DNA of 64,000 nt from Thauera sp. (GTDB lineage Bacteria > Pseudomonadota > Gammaproteobacteria > Burkholderiales > Rhodocyclaceae). Below are positions 36,373 through 45,782 of the stretch, in pieces. The stretch spans positions 124,001 to 188,000 of the forward strand of contig JACKMB010000006.1 in NCBI GenBank assembly GCA_024235615.1. Direction: 5' to 3'. A program made the translations under genes and the position numbers. Below the pieces are notes generated by a model. It searched no databases. It saw only the letters and a program-made list of their open reading frames with translations, and was not told the origin of the DNA. How positions within the stretch are numbered: position 1 is the first letter of the stretch; every line of letters starts with the position of its first letter.

Positions 36373-37212
36373 ATGCACGCCAGGACCTCACAGGATGCAC
36401 TCCGGACATTGACCGACGCCGCCGGGCAGCGGCATGTGCCGGCCGGCCCCGATGCGCGCATCGTGTCGCTGGTGCCCTCGCTCACCGAGCTGGTCTTCGA
36501 CCTCGGCCTGGGCGACCGCCTGGTGGGCCGTACCGGCTTCTGCGTGCATCCGCGCGAGGCGCTGCGTGGCGTGCCCAAGGTCGGCGGCACCAAGGACGTC
36601 AAGCTCGAACGGATCCGCGAACTCGCGCCCACCCACGTTCTGGTTAACATGGACGAGAACCGCCGCGAGACGGTCGACGCGCTTGCGGCCTTCGTGCCCG
36701 ATATCGTCGTCACCCATCCCAACACGCCACAGGACAACCTGCCCCTCTTCGCGCTGCTCGGCGGCGTCTTCGGCGCCGAGGCCGCCGCCGCCCGGCTCGC
36801 CGACGAGCTGCGCGCCGCACTCGCCGAGGCGGCGGCGCTGCGCGCGACGCTGGCCGACGAGCGCGTGCTCTACCTCATCTGGCGCGAGCCCTGGATGACC
36901 GTCGCCCGCGACACCTACATCGCCGCCACGCTCGCCGAGGTCGGCTGGTACACCGTGCCCGCGGTGGAGGGCGGCGAGACCGGGGCGGCGCGCTATCCCG
37001 CCTTCGACTGGGAGGCGCCCTGGCTGGCCGATGTGGCGCGCGTGCTGCTGTCGACCGAGCCCTACCGCTTCCGTGCGGAACATCTGCCGGAGGTCGAGTC
37101 GCTCGCACGCCGTCCCGCGCTGCTGGTCGATGGCGAGATGGTGTCGTGGTACGGCAGCCGCGCCGCGCGCGGGCTGCGCTGGCTGATGGCGCTGCGGCGC
37201 GGGATGGCGTGA
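36373..37212 (+). CDS. BtuF-like helical-backbone metal receptor (cobalamin/siderophore-binding family), no signal peptide
   Basis: The 279-residue protein has the TroA/BtuF fold pattern: RIVSLVPSLTELVFDLGLGDRLVGRTGFC near residues 28-56, a KVGGTKDVKLERIRELAPTHVLVNMDENRRE segment and a second lobe with RVLYLIWREPWMTV and DTYIAATLAEVGW. Such proteins bind cobalamin or chelated metals for ABC importers. No signal peptide or lipobox is visible from ATG 36373 or from a TTG at 36355, so it may be cytoplasmic or exported otherwise. No permease or ATPase gene is adjacent. It converges with the PIN gene (9-bp gap). Confidence 0.8.
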   Translation: MHARTSQDALRTLTDAAGQRHVPAGPDARIVSLVPSLTELVFDLGLGDRLVGRTGFCVHPREALRGVPKVGGTKDVKLERIRELAPTHVLVNMDENRRETVDALAAFVPDIVVTHPNTPQDNLPLFALLGGVFGAEAAAARLADELRAALAEAAALRATLADERVLYLIWREPWMTVARDTYIAATLAEVGWYTVPAVEGGETGAARYPAFDWEAPWLADVARVLLSTEPYRFRAEHLPEVESLARRPALLVDGEMVSWYGSRAARGLRWLMALRRGMA

Positions 37213-37221
37213 GTCGGCGGT

Positions 37222-37698
37222 TCAGGTCGGTTTTTCGTCCGGCTGCGCGAGCGTCTGCTGCATGCGTTCCGGGGTGAGGATGGCGAAGCGCTCGCGCACG
37301 AGGCGATGGCGCGCCAGGCGCAGCAGGGCCTTGTCGCGGGTGATCAGCGTCGCCATGCCGGCCGCACCGGCGATTTCGAGGAACTTCTGGTCGTCGGGGT
37401 CGCGACAGCCGGGGAGCGTCCCGGCGTCGGCATCGTTTGCCAGCACGGCGATGCGGGCGAGGTAGCGCGTGCGCAGGCCGTCCTGGCGGTCCGGATCCAG
37501 GCCGAACTGGGCGTAGGCAAGCACGCGGCGCAATTCTTCCAGCGCGTCTGCACGCGAGACCAGGCGGCACGATCCTGCGTCGATCCACGCACGTAGTGTC
37601 TCCAGCGCGGGGTCGCGGAACATCCAAAGCGCGAGCACCGTGTTGGTGTCGAGCACGAGGGTGGGCAGCAGGGCTGCTTGCGAGGAGGGCTCGGTCAC
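37222..37698 (-). CDS. PIN-domain protein (COG1569-type putative toxin)
   Basis: The 158-residue protein shows a PIN nuclease layout: LVLDTNTVLALWMF gives the first catalytic aspartate, ALEELRRVL the conserved glutamate, CRDPDDQKFLEIAGAA the middle aspartates, and LITRDKALL the last. This is the family often annotated as a putative toxin-antitoxin PIN protein. No antitoxin-like gene is on either side, so it is an orphan or a housekeeping RNase. It lies 97 bp upstream of the phaC terminator hairpin region and converges with the BtuF-like gene. Confidence 0.8.
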   Translation of the reverse strand: MTEPSSQAALLPTLVLDTNTVLALWMFRDPALETLRAWIDAGSCRLVSRADALEELRRVLAYAQFGLDPDRQDGLRTRYLARIAVLANDADAGTLPGCRDPDDQKFLEIAGAAGMATLITRDKALLRLARHRLVRERFAILTPERMQQTLAQPDEKPT

Positions 37699-37753
37699 GT
37701 TCGCAGTGGGTGAGCGGCGCCGCCGGCCAGGCGATGCAGCACGGTGAACGAAA

Positions 37754-37779
37754 GACGGGGAGGGTTCCCCCTCCCCGTC
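37754..37779 (-). terminator. phaC terminator hairpin
   Basis: GACGGGGAGGG at 37754-37764 is perfectly complementary to CCCTCCCCGTC at 37769-37779 with a four-base loop. It begins 17 bp after the phaC stop on the minus strand and is followed leftward by TTTCGTTC, a short T-rich stretch. It probably terminates phaC and separates it from the PIN gene. Confidence 0.65.
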
Positions 37780-37795
37780 CTCATTGCGACGAAGC

Positions 37796-39619
37796 TCAGG
37801 CAGCGGCCTTGGCGTCGATGCGGATCTTCACGAAGCTGCCCGGGGCGTCTTCCAGCACCTCGAGCTTGCCCTTGACGGGATCGCGCGCCTCGGTCTGCTC
37901 ACCGTCGTGTGCGGTGACCCAGGCCTGCCAGTCGGTCCACCACGAGCCCGGGTGCTGCTGCGCGCCTTCCAGCCAGGCGTCGGCGGTGTCGGCGAGCTTG
38001 GCGGCCGGGTTCAGCCAGTAGCCGTACTTGTTGGCCGCGGGCGGGTTCACGATACCGGCGATGTGGCCGGAGCCGCCGAGCACGAAGCGGGTCGGGCCGC
38101 CGAAGCGGCGGGCGCCCATGTAGGTGCTCTTCCACGGTGCGATGTGGTCTTCGATCGTGGAGATGAAGTAGCACGGCACCTTGATCTTGGAGAGATCGAT
38201 CGGGGTGCCGTCGATCTCGACGCCGCCGGCCTCGATCAGGCGGTTCTCCATGTACATGGCGCGCAGGTAGAAGCTGTGCATGGCCGCCGGCATGCGGGTC
38301 GAGTCCGAGTTCCAGTACAGCAGGTCGAACGGGAACGGGTCCTTGCCGAGCAGGTAGTTGTTCACCACGAAGGACCAGATGAGGTCGTTGGCGCGCAGCA
38401 TGTTGAAGGTGCCGGCCATCTCCGAGCCTTCCAGGTAGCCGCGCTCGAACATCTTCTTCTCGAGGCTGGAGACCTGGCCTTCGTCGATGAACACGCCGAG
38501 TTCGCCCGGGTCGGTGAAGTCGGTCATGGTGGTGAAGAAGGTCGCCGAGGCGATGCGCTTCTGGCGCTTGGCGGCGAGGTAGGCGAGCGTGGTCGCGAGC
38601 AGGGTGCCGCCCAGGCAGTAGCCCGCGGCGTTGACTTCCTTCTCGCCGGTCTGGCGCTCGATGGCGTCGAGGGCGGCGACGACGCCTTCCTTGACGTAGG
38701 CGTCGAAGCTCTTCTGCGCCAGGCGCTCGTCCGGGTTCACCCAGGAGATCACGAACACCGTGTGGCCCTGATCCACCGCCCACTTGATGTAGGAGTTCTT
38801 CTCGCGCAGGTCGAGGATGTAGAACTTGTTGATCCAGGGCGGCACGATCAGCAGCGGCTTCTTGAGGACCTTGTCGGTGCTCGGGGTGTACTGCAGCAGC
38901 TGCATCATGTCGGTCTGGAACACGACCTTGCCCGGCGTGGTGGCGACGTTCTTGCCCAGCTCGAAGGCCGAGGTGTCGGTCATCTTGACGCGCAGGTTGC
39001 CGCCGCCGTCCTCGACGTCGCGCAGCAGGTTGTTGAGGCCCTTGAGCAGGTTCTGGCCATGGCTCTTGACCGTCTCGCGGAAGACCTCGGGGTTGGTCAT
39101 CGCGAAGTTCGACGGCGACAGCGCGTCGATGTACTGGCGAGTGTAGAAGGTGACCTTCTTCTGGGTCTGCTCGTCGAGGCCGTCGACGCCGCTGACGGTG
39201 TCGTGGATGTGGCGCGCGGCGATCAGGTAGGACTGCTTGATGAAGTCGAACAGGAAATGCTGCTCCCACTCCTCGTCCTTGAAGCGCTTGTCGCTCTTCT
39301 CGGGGGCGGCGACCGGCGCGGCGCTCAGGCCGGCGACGCGCATCATCGAGTGCTGCCACAGCGAGAAGTAGTCCCACACCAGGTTCATCTGGGCCTGGGC
39401 AAGTTTGTACGGGTTGGCCAGCAGCTTGGCCATCATGTCCATGAAGGCCTGGGCGATGCCGAGCTCGTCGGCGGGGGCGCTGACGCCCTTCTTGAGCTGG
39501 CGGTGCACGTGGTCGCTGATCAGGTGCGAGGCACGGCGGGCGACTTCGGCGTAGGTCTTGGCGACTTCCTGCGGGTCGGGCAGGTCGCAGGCGGGGGTCT
39601 CGTTGCTGGGTGCGGCCAT
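37796..39619 (-). CDS. phaC: Class I poly(3-hydroxyalkanoate) synthase
   Basis: The 607-residue protein matches class I PhaC in size. The lipase-like box GYCLGG holds the nucleophile C335, and the aspartate in STIEDHIAPW and the histidine in GGSGHIAG complete the triad. The conserved PPWINKFYILDL segment and tryptophan-rich regions are also present. It polymerises 3-hydroxyacyl-CoA, mostly 3-hydroxybutyryl-CoA, into storage granules. phaA and phaB are not adjacent, but a thiolase is encoded 3 kb away. It follows the MBL gene by 48 bp on the same strand and ends at a strong hairpin. Confidence 0.96.
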   Translation of the reverse strand: MAAPSNETPACDLPDPQEVAKTYAEVARRASHLISDHVHRQLKKGVSAPADELGIAQAFMDMMAKLLANPYKLAQAQMNLVWDYFSLWQHSMMRVAGLSAAPVAAPEKSDKRFKDEEWEQHFLFDFIKQSYLIAARHIHDTVSGVDGLDEQTQKKVTFYTRQYIDALSPSNFAMTNPEVFRETVKSHGQNLLKGLNNLLRDVEDGGGNLRVKMTDTSAFELGKNVATTPGKVVFQTDMMQLLQYTPSTDKVLKKPLLIVPPWINKFYILDLREKNSYIKWAVDQGHTVFVISWVNPDERLAQKSFDAYVKEGVVAALDAIERQTGEKEVNAAGYCLGGTLLATTLAYLAAKRQKRIASATFFTTMTDFTDPGELGVFIDEGQVSSLEKKMFERGYLEGSEMAGTFNMLRANDLIWSFVVNNYLLGKDPFPFDLLYWNSDSTRMPAAMHSFYLRAMYMENRLIEAGGVEIDGTPIDLSKIKVPCYFISTIEDHIAPWKSTYMGARRFGGPTRFVLGGSGHIAGIVNPPAANKYGYWLNPAAKLADTADAWLEGAQQHPGSWWTDWQAWVTAHDGEQTEARDPVKGKLEVLEDAPGSFVKIRIDAKAAA

Positions 39620-39667
39620 CTTGTTCGGGCTCCTGTTTTGCGGCGGGGCGGTCTGTTGCGGACGATG

Positions 39668-40702
39668 TTACGAACAATGGGTGAAACGGATCAGGCCATC
39701 CGCATCGACGCGTCTCGAGAGGGTTCCCGTCTTCTCGAGATGGTTGAGGTGGGCGATCGCCTCCCCCATGGCGAACATGACCTGATGGGTGTCGAGCTCA
39801 CGCGGAAATAGCGTCGGCAGCAATGCTGCGGCGCTTTGCGGCATGGCACAAGCCGCCAGAAGCACCTCGCAACGTTCGCGATGATGCTCGACGAGCTGCT
39901 CCACGCGTGCCCGGATACCCTTGAAAGGTTTGCCATGTGATGGTAGCACGAGCGTGTCGTCGGGCAAGGTGCAGAATTCCCGCAACGAGTGAAGAAACCA
40001 GCCCAGGGCGTCTCCATGCGGCGTTGCAGCATAGACGCTGACGTTGGTGGAGATGCGCGGAAGCAACATGTCGCCCGCGATCAGCACGCCGAGCTCGGCA
40101 CAGTACAGGCTGGCGTGCTCGGGCGCGTGGCCGAAGCCGACGATGACGCGCCAGCTGTGGGCACCGATGCGCAGCTCGTCGCCGGCGAACATGCGCTCGT
40201 AGCGGCCCGGTACCTGCGGCGCGCCGACGCGATAGGCGTTGCCGCGGGTGAGCAGCGCGTCGCGGCGCATGTCGTCGAGGCCGTGGCGGCGGAACTGCTC
40301 GACCATGTCGGTGGCGCAGTAGCCCGGCAGCTGGTGCCACACCGCCTGGGCGGCGAAGAACTCGCCCTGGGTCATGTGGATCGCGGCATCGTCGCGCGCC
40401 GCGAGCCAGGTGGCCAGGCCGATGTGGTCGGGGTGGTGGTGGGTCACCACGACGCGGCGTAGCGGCCGGCCGTCCGCGGCGAGTACGGCGTTCCAGGCCT
40501 CACGCGTCTCCTCGCGGGCGAAGCCGCAGTCCACCGCGGCGAGCGCCTCGCCGTCGTCGAGCAGCCACAGGTTGATGTGGTCGAGCGCGAAGGGCAGGCG
40601 CATGCGCACCCAGCGCAGGCCGGGGGCGATCTCGATCGTGTGCCCGGGCGCGGGCAGGCTGTCGAAGGGGTATTCGAGGGGCGTCGGGCTGGCGGTGCTC
40701 AT
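39668..40702 (-). CDS. MBL-fold metallo-hydrolase
   Basis: The 344-residue protein has the metallo-beta-lactamase metal-binding motif THHHPDHIG, with an upstream AAVDCGFA aspartate strand and downstream GFGHAPEHASLYC and LPSHGKPFKG histidines, giving a two-metal site. The C-terminal 80 residues resemble the LACTB2-type extension. The substrate is unknown; relatives include hydroxyacylglutathione hydrolases and thioesterase-like enzymes. It lies just upstream of phaC and is divergent from the acyl-CoA operon, with the 18-bp palindrome in the shared gap. ATG 40702 is preferred; the open frame beyond crosses the palindrome. Confidence 0.85.
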   Translation of the reverse strand: MSTASPTPLEYPFDSLPAPGHTIEIAPGLRWVRMRLPFALDHINLWLLDDGEALAAVDCGFAREETREAWNAVLAADGRPLRRVVVTHHHPDHIGLATWLAARDDAAIHMTQGEFFAAQAVWHQLPGYCATDMVEQFRRHGLDDMRRDALLTRGNAYRVGAPQVPGRYERMFAGDELRIGAHSWRVIVGFGHAPEHASLYCAELGVLIAGDMLLPRISTNVSVYAATPHGDALGWFLHSLREFCTLPDDTLVLPSHGKPFKGIRARVEQLVEHHRERCEVLLAACAMPQSAAALLPTLFPRELDTHQVMFAMGEAIAHLNHLEKTGTLSRRVDADGLIRFTHCS

Positions 40703-40798
40703 GGGGTCTCCTGTGTGGCGGCGGACTCGTCCGGTGCGCGGGTTCGCCCCCGCGCGCGCGGCGTTCCTGCGGTCGCGCGATTCCGGAATGCGATCGAT

Positions 40799-40816
40799 TA
40801 CGTTAACGTTAACGTA
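40799..40816. promoter_or_regulatory. 18-bp perfect palindromic operator
   Basis: TACGTTAACGTTAACGTA at 40799-40816 is a perfect inverted repeat built from ACGTTAACGT units. It is AT-rich in a GC-rich context and lies 97 bp before the MBL gene and 33 bp before the thioesterase start. A consensus -35 TTGACA overlaps its right end (40817-40822), though no -10 is placed 17 bp on. It resembles operators of acyl-CoA-responsive repressors in proteobacteria; the regulator is unknown and not encoded beside it. Confidence 0.7.
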
Positions 40817-40848
40817 TTGACAGGCATAATTACAGACTCGACGGAGAC

Positions 40849-41322
40849 ATGAAGATGCGCCCCGAAGCACCCCAGTTCCAGCCCCGCGACCCCGGCTACG
40901 CCGAGCGCGTGCGCGCGAGCTTCGCGCTGCAGCAGGCGATGAGCCTGATCGGCGCCGAGCTTCCCGTGGTCGAGCCCGGCTACACCGAGATCCACCTGCC
41001 CTTCAAGGCGGAGATCTCGCAGCAGCACGGCTTCATCCATGGGGGCGTGGTCGGCATGATCGCCGACTCGGCCGCGGGCTACGCCGCCAACACGCTGACC
41101 CCGGCGGACACCAGCGTGCTCACCGTCGAGTACAAGCTCAACCTCGTCGCCCCTGCCGACGGCGAGCGCCTGGTGGCGCGCGGCGAAGTGGTCAAGCCCG
41201 GACGCACGCTGATCATCACCAAGGCCGAGGTCTTCGCCATCCGCGAGGGCAAATGGACCTTGTGCGCGCTGATGCAGCAGACGATCATGGCCATGCACGG
41301 CAAGAAGGAGCGCGCCGCCTGA
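40849..41322 (+). CDS. PaaI-type hotdog thioesterase
   Basis: The 157-residue protein is a single hotdog-fold domain with QQHGFIHGGVVGMIADSAAGYAAN at about residues 61-84, the PaaI/4HBT catalytic loop and helix, and VEYKLNLVAPADGERLVARGEV. It should hydrolyse acyl-CoA or phenylacetyl-CoA-type thioesters. It is the first gene of a rightward run with the GNAT-carbonic anhydrase, thiolase and acyl-CoA dehydrogenase, suggesting release of CoA from dead-end intermediates. A second ATG two codons in is an equally good start. Confidence 0.88.
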   Translation: MKMRPEAPQFQPRDPGYAERVRASFALQQAMSLIGAELPVVEPGYTEIHLPFKAEISQQHGFIHGGVVGMIADSAAGYAANTLTPADTSVLTVEYKLNLVAPADGERLVARGEVVKPGRTLIITKAEVFAIREGKWTLCALMQQTIMAMHGKKERAA

Positions 41323-41381
41323 ACGGCCGCCCGCAACGTTCCCCCGAGAGATCCGTCCCCGAACCTTCCCGGAGTCCCGCA

Positions 41382-42524
41382 ATGCCTTCCCGCCTGTGCG
41401 CCCTCGGCGCCGACGACACCACCGAGCTCGAACATGTGCGCGGATTCTTCCGCCAATATGCCGCCTGGCTCGGCGTGGACCTGAGTTTCCAGGGCTTCGC
41501 CGACGAGATCGCCAACCTGCCGGGCGCCTATGGCGCGGCCGACGGCCGCCTGTTCTACGCCGAGGTCGACGGCCAGCCGGCCGGCTGCGTCGGCATCCGC
41601 CGCTTCTCCGAGGGCGTGTGCGAGATGAAGCGGCTCTATGTCGATCCCGCCTTCCGCGGCCGCGGCGTGGGGCGCAAGCTCGCGCTCGCCGCGATCAAGG
41701 CGGCGCACTTGTTCGGCTATCGCCGCATCCTGCTCGACACCGTCCCGTCGATGCGGATCGCGGTCAAGCTTTATCGCGAGCTCGGCTTCAAGGAAGTCCC
41801 CGCGTATTACCCCTCGCCGATCGAGGGCACGATCTTCCTGACCCTGGACCTGGAGAACTGGTCGGAGGACGAGGTCAACAACGAGAACCTCTTCCACCTC
41901 TTCGACTACAACCAGGCGTGGTCGCGCCAGATGCAGCAGATCGACCCCGGCTTCTTCGGCAAGCTGGCGCAGCTGCAGGCCCCGGAATACCTGTGGATCG
42001 GCTGCTCCGACTCGCGCGTGCCGGCCAACCAGATCGTCGGCCTGCTGCCGGGCGAGGTCTTCGTCCATCGCAACATCGCCAACGTGGTCGTGCACACCGA
42101 CCTCAACGCGCTGGCGGTGATCCAGTACGCGGTCGATGTGCTGCAGGTGAAGCACGTCATGGTGGTCGGCCACTATGGCTGCGGCGGCGTCAAGGCGGCG
42201 CTCGAGCGCACGCGCGTGGGCCTCACCGACCTCTGGCTGCGCCACGTGCAGGACGTCCATGCGCGCCACCTGCAGGCGGTCGACAGCCTGGCGCCCGAAC
42301 GCCGCTACGACCGCCTGTGCGAGCTCAACGTCATCGAGCAGGTCGCCAACGTGGCGCAGACCGTGGTCGTGCAGGACGCCTGGCGACGCGGCCAGCGCCT
42401 CACCGTGCATGGCTGGATCTACGGCCTGCAGGACGGCCTGATCCGTGATCTGGGCATGAACGTCAGCCGCCCAGACGATCTCATGCCGCGCTATGTCGCG
42501 GCCCTGGAGGCGCTCGGTAGCTGA
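41382..42524 (+). CDS. Bifunctional GNAT acetyltransferase / beta-carbonic anhydrase fusion
   Basis: The 380-residue protein joins two domains in one frame. Residues 1-160 are a GNAT acetyltransferase, with RLYVDPAFRGRGVGRKLA and the acetyl-CoA loop RGRGVG at 92-97. Residues about 165-380 are a beta-class carbonic anhydrase, starting NLFHLFDYNQAWSRQM, with zinc ligands C208, H264 and C267 and the D210/R212 dyad (CSDSR, GHYGCGG). No stop or ribosome-binding site separates them. It would acetylate an unknown amine and interconvert CO2 and bicarbonate. It sits inside an acyl-CoA operon. ATG 41382 follows a GGAG site. Confidence 0.92.
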   Translation: MPSRLCALGADDTTELEHVRGFFRQYAAWLGVDLSFQGFADEIANLPGAYGAADGRLFYAEVDGQPAGCVGIRRFSEGVCEMKRLYVDPAFRGRGVGRKLALAAIKAAHLFGYRRILLDTVPSMRIAVKLYRELGFKEVPAYYPSPIEGTIFLTLDLENWSEDEVNNENLFHLFDYNQAWSRQMQQIDPGFFGKLAQLQAPEYLWIGCSDSRVPANQIVGLLPGEVFVHRNIANVVVHTDLNALAVIQYAVDVLQVKHVMVVGHYGCGGVKAALERTRVGLTDLWLRHVQDVHARHLQAVDSLAPERRYDRLCELNVIEQVANVAQTVVVQDAWRRGQRLTVHGWIYGLQDGLIRDLGMNVSRPDDLMPRYVAALEALGS

Positions 42525-42579
42525 GCGCCCCGCACAACGAATCGATCAACACCTACAACAAACCAAACAGGAGAGTCGC

Positions 42580-43788
<1,209 letters not shown>

Positions 43789-43868
43789 AACTGACCGACG
43801 GGCACGGTGGCGCTCATGAGGCGGCCGTGCCTGCTCCAAGCAAGGACTTCTGAAAGGACAGCAGTGCA

Positions 43869-45002
43869 ATGATTCTCACCCAGGAACAGGAACTCATCCG
43901 CGACTCCATGCGCGCCTTCGCGCAGGAGCGCCTGGCCCCCTTCGCCGCCGAATGGGACCGCAACCACACCTTCCCGCGCGAGGCGCTGAACGAGCTCGCC
44001 GAGCTCGGCGCGCTCGGCATGGTGGTGCCCGAGGAGTGGGGCGGCGCCGGCATGGACTACATGAGCCTGGTGCTCACGCTCGAGGAGATCGCCGCCGGCG
44101 ACGGCGCCACCTCGACCATCGTCAGCGTGCAGAACTCGCTGCCCTGCGGCATCCTCAACCGCTTTGGCAGCGACGCGCAGAAGGAGGCCTGGCTGAAGCC
44201 CCTCGCCCGCGGCGAGAAGCTCGGCTGCTTCTGCCTCACCGAGCCGCACGTGGGCTCGGATGCCTCGGCAATCCGCACCAGCGCGGTGCGCGACGGCGAC
44301 GAGTGGGTGTTGAACGGCGTCAAGCAGTTCATCACCACCGGCAAGCACGCCGACGTCGCCATCGTGTTCGCGGTCACCGACAAGGCTGCCGGCAAGAAGG
44401 GCATCACCTGCTTCCTCGTGCCGGCGAGCGCGCCCGGCTACCAGGTCGGCCGCATCGAGGAGAAGATGGGGCAGAAGGCCTCCGACACCACGCAGATCCT
44501 GTTCGAGGACTGCCGCATCCCGGCGGATTCGGTGGTCGGTGCGGAAGGCGAGGGCTACAAGATCGCGCTGTCCAACCTCGAGGCCGGCCGCATCGGCATC
44601 GCCGCGCAGTGCCTGGGCATGGCGCGCGCCGCGCTGGAGGCGGCGGTCAAGTACGCGCAGGAGCGCGAGAGCTTCGGCAAGCCGATCTTCGAGCACCAGG
44701 CGGTCAACTTCCGCCTCGCCGACATGGCGACCCAGCTCGAGGCCGCGCGCCAGCTCGTATGGCACGCCGCCAGCCTCAAGGACGCCGGCCGCCCCTGCCT
44801 CAAGGAGGCGTCGATGGCCAAGCTGTTCGCCTCCGAGATGGCCGAGCGCGTATGCTCGGACGCCATCCAGGTGCACGGCGGCTACGGCTACGTCACCGAC
44901 TTCCCGGTCGAGCGCATCTACCGCGACGTGCGCGTGTGCCAGATCTACGAAGGCGCGAGCGACATCCAGAAGCTGGTGATCGGGCGCGCGCTGGCGGGCT
45001 GA
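43869..45002 (+). CDS. Acyl-CoA dehydrogenase
   Basis: The 377-residue flavoenzyme has the family's two signatures: [14 protein letters not shown] near residues 119-132 and [40 protein letters not shown] at the C-terminus, with the catalytic base at about E361. FAD binding is supported by [15 protein letters not shown]. The short-/branched-chain type is likely but chain length cannot be fixed. It transfers electrons to ETF. It is the last gene of the operon, followed 22 bp later by a strong terminator. Confidence 0.94.
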   Translation: MILTQEQELIRDSMRAFAQERLAPFAAEWDRNHTFPREALNELAELGALGMVVPEEWGGAGMDYMSLVLTLEEIAAGDGATSTIVSVQNSLPCGILNRFGSDAQKEAWLKPLARGEKLGCFCLTEPHVGSDASAIRTSAVRDGDEWVLNGVKQFITTGKHADVAIVFAVTDKAAGKKGITCFLVPASAPGYQVGRIEEKMGQKASDTTQILFEDCRIPADSVVGAEGEGYKIALSNLEAGRIGIAAQCLGMARAALEAAVKYAQERESFGKPIFEHQAVNFRLADMATQLEAARQLVWHAASLKDAGRPCLKEASMAKLFASEMAERVCSDAIQVHGGYGYVTDFPVERIYRDVRVCQIYEGASDIQKLVIGRALAG

Positions 45003-45024
45003 GCCTGCACCGGCGCGAACTGTG

Positions 45025-45063
45025 GGCCGGCCTCTCCAGGCGGGGAGGTCGGCCTTGTGTTTT
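45025..45063 (+). terminator. Rho-independent terminator of the acyl-CoA operon
   Basis: GGCCGGCCTCTCC at 45025-45037 pairs with GGGGAGGTCGGCC at 45042-45054, with two G-T or mismatched positions and a four-base loop, and is followed by TTGTGTTTT (45055-45063). This is a well-formed intrinsic terminator 22 bp after the acyl-CoA dehydrogenase stop. Confidence 0.8.
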
Positions 45064-45270
45064 CTGCGGCCGCGGAAACCTTTTCCTGCGACGTCGTCGC
45101 CCGCCGTCGGCGATCCTCCCGGCGGCCGTGACCTGCGCCACGTCCACGGCGGCCCGGTTCGTGAGAACATCCGCTGCAGGAGCGTCGGACCGGGCCGTCG
45201 ACGAGTGGCTTTGTGCTTGCAGGCCCGCGCGCACCGGAACGATTGAAGAACGATCAGCGAGGCGAGCGTC

Positions 45271-45699
45271 ATGGAAGCCGTGTCCCCTGCAATGAATTCC
45301 GTTACCCGCGAGCTCATGCGGCCAGCCGAGCCGCGTCCGGCGCAGGCCGCCGAGCGCGAGCAGGCGGCGCGTGCGCAGGAGCCCGCAGCACGCGATGCCG
45401 CGGCGAGCCAGGCCGCGCAGCCGAGCGCGGTGGTCACGCTGAGCGCCGCGGCGCGCGCCGAGGGTGCGGCACAGCCGGCGCCGCCCGCGCAGGACGGTAC
45501 GGTCGAGGCACGCGCGGTCGAGCAGGCCCGCGCCGCCGCCGCCAATGGCGACGTGCGCAACAACTACTCGGCGCAGCGCGCGCTGGCCTCCTACGAGGCC
45601 ATGTCGCAGGTCGGCGCCAACAACGCCGCCGCGCGTCCGAGCCAGCCCGAGCAAGCCGTCGCGCCGGGCCAGCGTGAGCCGGGCGTGCTGCGCACCTGA
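45271..45699 (+). CDS. Hypothetical Ala/Gln-rich protein
   Basis: The 142-residue product is not recognised. It is dominated by Ala, Gln, Glu and Arg, has no signal peptide or membrane helix, and contains a helical central part (about 75-115) with VEQARAAAANGDVRNNYSAQRALASY. A VVTLSAAARAEG phrase near residue 52 recalls tail regions of small surface- or flagella-linked proteins, but this is weak. An alternative start is ATG 45292 (MNSVTRELM). A purine-rich AGGCGAG site precedes the start. It is followed 83 bp later by another Ala-rich small gene, and the two may be functionally paired. Confidence 0.6.
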   Translation: MEAVSPAMNSVTRELMRPAEPRPAQAAEREQAARAQEPAARDAAASQAAQPSAVVTLSAAARAEGAAQPAPPAQDGTVEARAVEQARAAAANGDVRNNYSAQRALASYEAMSQVGANNAAARPSQPEQAVAPGQREPGVLRT

Positions 45700-45782
45700 G
45701 CCGCGGCAGCGTTGCGCACGGCCGCGGCGGGTTGGGCGCCGCAGGTCGGGCGTCGACTGGCTAGCACTGAGGGCCGACCATC

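Noticed and set aside
40817..40830. TTGACA and CATAAT as a -35/-10 pair
   Set aside because: The two hexamers are only two bases apart. No acceptable -10 stands 16-18 bp after TTGACA.
43801..43831. Terminator between thiolase and acyl-CoA dehydrogenase
   Set aside because: GGCACGG and CCGTGCC pair, but the loop is long (17 bases) and no T-run follows. The gap is short, and operon read-through is more likely.
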